From a virus: a DNA stretch of 51,664 nucleotides. The stretch spans positions 1 through 51,664 of IMG/VR virus record IMGVR_UViG_3300001473_000098, one strand, 5' to 3'. The position numbers and the translations under genes were made by a program. The stretch's first letter is position 1; the number at the start of each line of letters is the position of its first letter. The notes beneath the pieces were generated by a model that was not told the DNA's origin, did no database searches, and saw nothing but the letters and a program-made list of their open reading frames with translations. Below, in pieces: positions 46,561 to 51,664 of this stretch.

Positions 46561-46872
46561 ATGTCAAAAGATCCCATCACGCACGAAATCATGCGCGCGG
46601 AAATGCACCCGGACGTCTATGCCGGGCCGAACTGCGAAGGCCTCAAGCCCAAATGGCGCTGCAGTTGCGAAAACGACATGGGCGACAATGCCGACCTGGA
46701 CGGCATCGCGCTCGCCAGCACGGCCTTTCCGCCCGGCACAAAGGTCAGCGTGAGGGTCCCGGTCTGTCCCGATTGCAACCTGTCCGCCGACCACGCCATG
46801 ATCGGCAACACGATCGGCCCCTGCCGGTGCGGGTTCGACTGGGTCAAGTGGGCGGAGGGGCGGTATTCATGA
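46561..46872 (+). CDS. cysteine-rich hypothetical protein (103 aa)
   Basis: Several cysteines form knuckle-like groups: KWRCSCEN, VCPDCNLSAD and CRCGFDWVKWAEG, consistent with one or two zinc sites. The middle (GTKVSVRVPVCPD) looks like a small beta unit. The rest is polar. It overlaps the next gene as ATGA (46869). Function unknown; small zinc proteins of this sort are common beside phage replication genes. Confidence 0.6.
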   Translation: MSKDPITHEIMRAEMHPDVYAGPNCEGLKPKWRCSCENDMGDNADLDGIALASTAFPPGTKVSVRVPVCPDCNLSADHAMIGNTIGPCRCGFDWVKWAEGRYS

Positions 46873-47321
46873 CTCGTATCAGCCTCATATCCGCAACGAA
46901 CCCGATCACAGTCGACGACATCGGCAAGTGGGGCATGACACGCAGCGGCCACACGGTTCTTGTGGCCTGCCTGAGAAACGCTACGCCTATACGGGTCATC
47001 GGAACCCTGTTCGACGACGGCGACAATGGCTCCTGTCAGGAATGGTTCGCTTCCGGACGACGGCACCTCGGCGAAATTCATCCCGACGACATCGCTTCCA
47101 TCGAGACGCCTTGCGACGACGTAGCGGTCAAACACGTCGGCGACCTGGTCGCAGCGGCGGAAACCCTGGTCGCCTCTTTACGGACATATCTGTTCAAACG
47201 CACGACGGGGCACGACGAAGCCGGATCCGAAGCGGATCGACAAGTCCTGCTTTCCGACTGGAAAGCCGTCAAAAACGCGCTGGCCGCCTATGAAGCAGCC
47301 CTTGCGAAGGACGGAAAGTGA
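46869..47321 (+). CDS. hypothetical phage protein (150 aa)
   Basis: ATG 46869 overlaps the upstream stop by 4 bp. The N-terminal 40 residues are strand-like (RISLISATNPITVDDIGKWG), followed by CLRNATPIRVIGTLFDDGDN and a helical C-terminal part (RTYLFKRTTGHDEAGSEADR). No known motif. It ends 6 bp before the convergent membrane gene. Reality is supported by coupled starts along the operon. Confidence 0.58.
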   Translation: MTRISLISATNPITVDDIGKWGMTRSGHTVLVACLRNATPIRVIGTLFDDGDNGSCQEWFASGRRHLGEIHPDDIASIETPCDDVAVKHVGDLVAAAETLVASLRTYLFKRTTGHDEAGSEADRQVLLSDWKAVKNALAAYEAALAKDGK

Positions 47322-47326
47322 ACCGC

Positions 47327-47806
47327 TTATCCGCCATAGTCTTTGAAGAACGCGATCGGATTGTCGATCGGCGCATTTTCGAAATGCCGGGAAAGCTTCA
47401 GGATCCGGCTGACGGGGATCGATCGGTCGGCCTGATCCCAGTAACAAAAAACCTTCAGGGTCAGTGGCCTTTCGGTCACGGCCTTGACGCGCACGACGCG
47501 GCCATGGGGCGTGTCGCCGTCATCGATCCAGAACGTCGAATGACGCTCCGATTCCTGCGGAGCGTGCGCGATCTGGCCGGGCGTTGCCGCGCGGATCGCC
47601 TTGGCATGCGCCCGCCCGGGCGGGCCGTCGTCTGCCTGGATGATGCCGGCGGCGAAAAAAATGCCGACCGCCACGATCGCCAGGAACAGGGACAGCGCGA
47701 CGCCGTCCGGCCAGGTGTCGGCGGCGCGCTGGGCGGCGAACAGGAACAGGGGCAGCGCCACGACCAGCCGCACCCCCCAGCGAAAAATTGCCATGAACGT
47801 CTTCAA
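47327..47806 (-). CDS. membrane protein moron (159 aa)
   Basis: The start is a TTG (47806) with GGGAGA 6 bp upstream; ATG 47794 is an alternative. Two membrane segments (GVRLVVALPLFLFAAQRAAD then VALSLFLAIVAVGIFFAAGI) precede a soluble domain that ends PLTLKVFCYWDQADRSIPVS and LSRHFENAPIDNP, a small WYL-like pattern. It faces against the flanking rightward genes, suggesting expression as a separate prophage unit. A role in superinfection exclusion or signalling is conceivable. Confidence 0.58.
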   Translation of the reverse strand: MKTFMAIFRWGVRLVVALPLFLFAAQRAADTWPDGVALSLFLAIVAVGIFFAAGIIQADDGPPGRAHAKAIRAATPGQIAHAPQESERHSTFWIDDGDTPHGRVVRVKAVTERPLTLKVFCYWDQADRSIPVSRILKLSRHFENAPIDNPIAFFKDYGG

Positions 47807-47913
47807 GCCGGCTCTCCCTGTTTACGCGATTCCGAGCTTAGCCGCTTTACGGAAAGGTTGAAACACACGTCTTTTCGAAACAGTACCGGCACCGCCCAAG
47901 GAAAGGCCCGTCC

Positions 47914-48111
47914 ATGCTGATCCTGACCAAAAACCTGATCGCCGCGGCCCGCGAAATCGCCGCCGCGCACAAGGCCGAAGCCACCCGCCACACCGATCCA
48001 AACGCCTGGAAAAAGCGTCTTCACCACACCACCCGCGCCGCCAGCGCCGCAAGCCTGGCCGACGACATCGCGGCGATCGAGGCGGACTTAACGAAGGGAA
48101 GCAAGCCATGA
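47914..48111 (+). CDS. hypothetical phage protein (65 aa)
   Basis: ATG 47914 follows AAGGAAAGGCCCGTCC. The product is helical, Ala-rich and basic (LIAAAREIAAAHKAEATRHT), with a C-terminal SLADDIAAIEADLTKG. It has no recognised motif. It overlaps the next gene by 4 bp. The 107-bp gap upstream (47807-47913) is shared with the divergent membrane gene and should carry promoters for both, but none is convincing. Confidence 0.55.
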   Translation: MLILTKNLIAAAREIAAAHKAEATRHTDPNAWKKRLHHTTRAASAASLADDIAAIEADLTKGSKP

Positions 48112-48317
48112 ACGATTACCGAAAGGCGGCCCGACTGATGATCGACCGCGGTTGCGATTTTGAAGCCATCGACCTCGCATCCGCCTACTGGCAGCGCGGC
48201 GACCACGCGGAAGCCCTGCACCATCTTGAAAAGGGTATGGGCGACATGTTTCCGCACCTCGGCGATTTGCTCAAGACACAAGAGGCGTGGAGCGGGGAAC
48301 CCGCGACAGGGAGATAA
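48108..48317 (+). CDS. hypothetical phage protein (69 aa)
   Basis: The start overlaps the preceding stop by 4 bp and follows AAGGGAAGCAAGCC. The peptide (ARLMIDRGCDFEAIDLASAY, then GMGDMFPHLGDLLKTQEAW) is a small helical unit with repeats of GD. No family is recognised. It directly precedes the sliding-clamp gene (3 bp). Confidence 0.58.
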   Translation: MNDYRKAARLMIDRGCDFEAIDLASAYWQRGDHAEALHHLEKGMGDMFPHLGDLLKTQEAWSGEPATGR

Positions 48318-48320
48318 AGA

Positions 48321-49454
48321 ATGAAATTCAAAGCCAACGCCAAGGCCCTGGCCGCCACCCTCGCCGCGATCATGCCGACGGTCGAACGTCGCAACACGAT
48401 CCCGATCCTGAACAATATCGCACTCACCGTCGACGGCGGCGAGGTGACGATCGAGGCGACAAACCTGGACATGTGGACGTCGATCGCGATGGAAGCCGAT
48501 TGCGAAAGCGACGGCCAGGTCACCGTCCCCGGCCAGATCTTCTATTCCATGGTCCGCAATCTGAACGCGGCCGACGGCGACAGCCTGACATTCGAAGTCA
48601 TGGACGACCAGAACGCCCGGGTTCAGTTCAAAAAATCAAGGTACAAGATCGCGACCCTGCCGTTCAGAGATTTCCCGCGTCCGGGCCCGATCGACTATCC
48701 GACATCGTTCATCCTGACGGCCGAAGACGCGGCGACGCTGTTCAAATCCTGCGCGATCGCCATGTCGAACGAGGAAACCCGCTACTATCTGAACGGCATC
48801 TATCTCTGCGCCCAGCCGATCAAGAACCTGGCCGACGGACGGGACAGGCTGGCCGCGGTCGCGACCAACGGCCATCAGCTCGCCGCCGCCGGCGTCGATC
48901 TTCCCGACGGCGCCGCCGGCATGGAGGGCGTGATCGTGCCGCGCGCCGCGGTCGGGATCATCGTCGGCCTGCTGAACGGGGATGCGGAAACCATCCCGAT
49001 CCGGGTCTGCAATCAGCGGATCGAATTCGAAATCGGCCGCGTAACACTGACGTCAAAACTGGTCGACGGAACCTATCCGGACTTTGAACGGGTCATGCCG
49101 GCAAAGGGCACCGCCCCCGTCATCCTGGACACCGACCAAATCCGAACGACTTCGAAAAGCCTTGCCGGGTTCATCAACGGCACCGCGGCAATCGCCATCG
49201 ATATCGAGGGCGACCAGGCACGGTTTTCAGGCCGGGATAACAACACCGGCAACGAAGCCGAAGACACTGTCCGCGTCGACTATCAGGGCGACCCGATCCG
49301 CATCGGGTTCAACGTCAAATATGTCGCCGAATATTTCGGCGCGATCGGCACCGACACCACCGACATGCATCTGTCCGGCGACCAGTCGCCGGCCCTGTTC
49401 ATCCCGCACGGGCGCGACGATGTGCAGTTCGTGCTTATGCCGATGCGGGTTTGA
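48321..49454 (+). CDS. dnaN: phage DNA polymerase III beta clamp (DnaN)
   Basis: The 377-aa chain follows the bacterial clamp: MKFKANAKALAATLAAIMPTV then RRNTIPILNNIALTVDGGEV, LATNL-type EATNLDMWTSIAMEADCES, and in domain III VDGTYPDFERVMPAKGTAPV. The C-terminal end reads PALFIPHGRDDVQFVLMPMR, close to the bacterial VMPMR-type end. A phage-encoded clamp is uncommon. It should form a ring that tethers the host or a phage polymerase. It is co-transcribed with GapR and other early genes. Confidence 0.93.
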   Translation: MKFKANAKALAATLAAIMPTVERRNTIPILNNIALTVDGGEVTIEATNLDMWTSIAMEADCESDGQVTVPGQIFYSMVRNLNAADGDSLTFEVMDDQNARVQFKKSRYKIATLPFRDFPRPGPIDYPTSFILTAEDAATLFKSCAIAMSNEETRYYLNGIYLCAQPIKNLADGRDRLAAVATNGHQLAAAGVDLPDGAAGMEGVIVPRAAVGIIVGLLNGDAETIPIRVCNQRIEFEIGRVTLTSKLVDGTYPDFERVMPAKGTAPVILDTDQIRTTSKSLAGFINGTAAIAIDIEGDQARFSGRDNNTGNEAEDTVRVDYQGDPIRIGFNVKYVAEYFGAIGTDTTDMHLSGDQSPALFIPHGRDDVQFVLMPMRV

Positions 49455-49493
49455 TCGACGATGGATCCCGCAGACAAGACCGGAGAAACGGCA

Positions 49494-49808
49494 ATGACAT
49501 ATAGACGCCCAACATACGAAGAACTTGAAATCGCCGCCCTTCAGGAAGCCCTTCGCCGATATGGCGAACGATGGCGCATGGGAACCGTTGAGCCAAGTTC
49601 AGTACAACAGGCCATCGACCGCGCCCTTGAAGGCGAGGACGGCCCGCCCCCGACCTACCAAGACCGCGTTGCGGCCTGGCTTCTCGATTGTTTCGGCCCG
49701 AAAATCGCGGCCGAACATCCGCACGCGCATGCAGGCCGAAACCGAAGCAAAGTGGCTGAAGTGAACACCTACGTCTTTCCACAACCGAAAGGATTGAACC
49801 ATGCCTGA
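49494..49808 (+). CDS. hypothetical protein (104 aa)
   Basis: ATG 49494 follows GGAGAAACGGCA; the in-frame ATG at 49461 lacks a good site. The product contains [20 protein letters not shown] and [20 protein letters not shown], which recalls the N-terminal part of phage dATP/dGTP diphosphohydrolase-like proteins, but the catalytic region is absent. It may be a truncated relative. It overlaps the GapR gene by 8 bp. Confidence 0.5.
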   Translation: MTYRRPTYEELEIAALQEALRRYGERWRMGTVEPSSVQQAIDRALEGEDGPPPTYQDRVAAWLLDCFGPKIAAEHPHAHAGRNRSKVAEVNTYVFPQPKGLNHA

Positions 49809-50067
49809 CACCAACCCGGGCGGCGTCGCCGCCGACCAGCTCCGCGCCTTCGTCGAACGGATCGAACGCCTCGAGGAAGAAAAGCAGGCCATCACCGACG
49901 ACATCAAGGACGTCTATGGCGAGGCCAAGGGAACCGGCTTCGACACCAAGATTCTGCGCCAGATCATCCGCCTGCGCAAACAGGACGCCGGCGAACGCCA
50001 GGAACAGGAAGCCTTGCTGGATCTCTACATGCACGCGCTCGGCATGGCGCCGACCGCCGAAGACTAG
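49801..50067 (+). CDS. gapR: GapR-family nucleoid protein (DUF2312)
   Basis: The 88-aa product reads [20 protein letters not shown], then [20 protein letters not shown] and [20 protein letters not shown], with [13 protein letters not shown]-like end, matching the DUF2312/GapR family. GapR binds overtwisted DNA ahead of replication and transcription forks in Alphaproteobacteria. Phage copies probably help phage DNA topology. It supports the alphaproteobacterial host inference. Confidence 0.93.
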   Translation: MPDTNPGGVAADQLRAFVERIERLEEEKQAITDDIKDVYGEAKGTGFDTKILRQIIRLRKQDAGERQEQEALLDLYMHALGMAPTAED

Positions 50068-50131
50068 GACGCCATCAAGAGGCGAGGACGGCCCCCGCAT
50101 CAAGTGCGGGGCAGGCTCCGAACGGACCGGG

Positions 50132-50335
50132 ATGCGAACAACACCGCCGCGCTACACAGTCGAGCAGTTTGACATCGCCCTTGCGAAGATCGCATCGGTG
50201 ATCGAGACGCATCCGCGCGGCGAAAACGCCTGGCCGATTTTCGACCGTCTCGAGCAAGAACGCGCCAAGCTTATCGGCCGGGCAGACCGCCTGCAGGCCG
50301 CCCTCGATCGCCGGCGCAAGACCCCGGACACATGA
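50132..50335 (+). CDS. hypothetical coiled-coil protein (67 aa)
   Basis: The start at 50132 has only a weak ribosome site. The peptide (YTVEQFDIALAKIASVIETH, then FDRLEQERAKLIGRADRLQA) is an Ala/Leu-rich helix with a basic tail. It is the last rightward gene and converges with the integrase 3 bp away. It has no recognised domain. Modest confidence that it is expressed. Confidence 0.5.
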   Translation: MRTTPPRYTVEQFDIALAKIASVIETHPRGENAWPIFDRLEQERAKLIGRADRLQAALDRRRKTPDT

Positions 50336-50338
50336 CCG

Positions 50339-51664
50339 TCACGTCAGAAGCCCATCCGGATATTCCAACGCAAGTTTCCTGATCTCACCCTGCCGGAACT
50401 TCAAGGATCCGCCGTCGCCATAGTCCGGCCGGCCGATCGAATGGCCCATCAACCGCATCCGCAATTCCGAATCGATCCCCGCTTCCATCGCCCGCGTTTC
50501 AAAGGCATGTCGGAATGAATAAATCACGTGTTTGTCCGTCGGAAACAGCCCGTTCGCCCGGAAGAACTTCATGGCGGTCGCCGAAAAGCCGTTTTCCTTG
50601 TCTCCATACCGATGCGAAAACCCGTCCGGCCAGCGCCGGAACGCGGCAAGCGAAACGCCGACCAGGGGAATGTCGCGATTGCTCGGGTCCGATTTCACCT
50701 CGCGCCCCATGCGCTGCGTGATCACGATGTGCGGCACGTCGGCGTCAAGGACAATGCATTCCGGCGGAAGGTTGCAGATCTCTGACGGCCTGCACCCCGT
50801 TTCGATCAGGGCAAAAATGATCCCGCGGGCGGCTTCGTTCAGGCCGTCAAGTGCGCCGGGCTTCAGGATTTCATCACGGATCCAGGACGATTCGAATGGC
50901 GGCGGTTTCTCCGACTGCCCGCCCTTGTACGAAAGGTCGCGGAACGGGTTCGGCCGGTCCGCCTGGCCGACATGCCGAAAATACTCACGATAGAGCGTCC
51001 GCATGTTGCCCATGTCACGCTTTGCCGAATTCTGACTGCGCGACCCGTCCAGGACCCGGTTCAGCCAAAACTGATAGAATTTAAGGGCGTTCTCCCGCGT
51101 GATGTCCTGCAGGGGGACGTCGCCGACCACGCGCTTGAAATTGTTGATCGCGCGCAGTTTGACCTTGCGCCAGCTCGCCTTCTGCCCGTTCGATTTGGTT
51201 TGCAGCTCCGCCGCCTTGATCACCTTTTCATAGGTGTCGAACGCGTCATCGAGGGGCGTTTTTGGTTCCGGCACCAAGCCCAGAACCGCATCGACGTCCA
51301 GCCCGGAAGACGTTGATTCGTCGATCAGGGCGGCACGCGCCATGATCAGATCGACAGACGACCGGGCGATTTCATCCGCCGGGAGGTAGGCCAGATTCAG
51401 GGACATGGCGCGCACGGCCGCGGCCTCGTAAAGCTTGCGCGCGGCGTCATTCGGCCCGGCGATCAGCGCCGACCAATACTCATCATGCGCCTTTTCTAGG
51501 ATATCCCGCCGCGCCCGGGCGACCGCGGCATCATGTGTGTTGAGAGATTTCTTGACCCAGACGGCGCCGAAGGTCTCGCGAACGTTTTTCGGCACACGGC
51601 GAACATACCGATAGCCGCCCCTTGTCCGTTTTTCGAGGTAACGATCTTCCTGTTCCGAACCCAA
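50339..51664 (-). CDS. int: tyrosine-type integrase (start at window edge)
   Basis: The catalytic domain shows Arg292 in ETGCRPSEICNLP, SFRHAFETR around 383-391 (the preceding His of HxxR is Tyr382), LMGHS with His408, and nucleophile Tyr415 in RPDYGDGG. The N-terminal part (ERYLEKRTRGGYRYVRRVPK-like) is an arm-type DNA-binding region, followed by a core-binding domain. The first visible codon is TTG at 51664, the window edge, so the start is uncertain. It inserts and excises the phage; attP should lie next to its start, outside this window. Confidence 0.9.
   Translation of the reverse strand: MGSEQEDRYLEKRTRGGYRYVRRVPKNVRETFGAVWVKKSLNTHDAAVARARRDILEKAHDEYWSALIAGPNDAARKLYEAAAVRAMSLNLAYLPADEIARSSVDLIMARAALIDESTSSGLDVDAVLGLVPEPKTPLDDAFDTYEKVIKAAELQTKSNGQKASWRKVKLRAINNFKRVVGDVPLQDITRENALKFYQFWLNRVLDGSRSQNSAKRDMGNMRTLYREYFRHVGQADRPNPFRDLSYKGGQSEKPPPFESSWIRDEILKPGALDGLNEAARGIIFALIETGCRPSEICNLPPECIVLDADVPHIVITQRMGREVKSDPSNRDIPLVGVSLAAFRRWPDGFSHRYGDKENGFSATAMKFFRANGLFPTDKHVIYSFRHAFETRAMEAGIDSELRMRLMGHSIGRPDYGDGGSLKFRQGEIRKLALEYPDGLLT

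Noticed and set aside
1-51664. Direct terminal repeats or att core within the window
   Set aside because: The first and last bases do not match each other, and no host-gene fragment or tRNA is visible at either edge.
1-51664. tRNA, rRNA or insertion sequences
   Set aside because: No transposase, IS ends or tRNA-like cloverleaf was seen; all large genes are phage functions.

Overview
The window is almost entirely one temperate, tailed-phage genome (a prophage or an assembled phage), about 51.7 kb and densely coding, in GC-rich alphaproteobacterial DNA. The host assignment is an inference. It rests on the GC-biased codon use, on a GapR/DUF2312 gene (49801-50067) of a family centred on Alphaproteobacteria, and on a C-terminally recognisable sliding clamp. 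Virion genes show a myophage: a lambda-type head (Nu1/GpA-like terminase, portal, gpW, S49 protease with nested scaffold, gpD-like decoration protein, E-type capsid) joined to a Mu-type contractile tail (gp37 to gp48 order, with sheath, tube, tape measure and baseplate).

Layout. 1-2121 (+) holds six small genes ending in a winged-helix regulator. 2185-3181 (-) is a Com-like zinc protein overlapping a C5-cytosine methyltransferase, and 3340-3999 (+) is an HMCES/YedK abasic-site shield. 4058-27212 (-) is the late operon, read leftward in this order: gpZ-like protein, terminase, portal, protease/scaffold, decoration, capsid, Mu-like tail, fibre, PAS protein, endolysin, holin, spanins. 27213-28310 carries a strong candidate late promoter, a terminator hairpin, a gene placed like lambda Q, and a 12-copy 9-bp iteron array that is my best candidate for the replication origin. 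28311-41833 (-) is the early leftward operon: helicase, DnaG-type primase, a helicase-methyltransferase fusion, a repeat-bearing C5 methyltransferase, ASCH, MT-A70, DnaA domain IV, ParB-like protein and small regulators. 41830-42632 is a divergent Cro/repressor switch. 42684-44294 looks like moron cargo, including a GNAT-like gene. 44506-50335 (+) is a second early operon with a PAPS-reductase-like protein, phage DnaN and GapR. The tyrosine integrase (50339-51664, -) closes the window, and its start codon lies at the very edge.

How it fits together. Early replication uses phage-encoded primase, helicase, DnaA-like and beta-clamp proteins, probably acting at the iterons. Four DNA methyltransferases and an SRAP protein suggest a heavily modified or protected genome. 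Control signals include an exact 16-bp palindrome present three times 5-12 kb apart, a phased triad of CCCGCAT/ATGCGGG operators upstream of a small HTH gene, and a CCAAAA..TTTTGG operator at the cro start. The tail chaperone gene shows a T7 slippery run with a well-conserved -1 frame extension. Function calls come from reading the sequence against remembered families; no database search was run.
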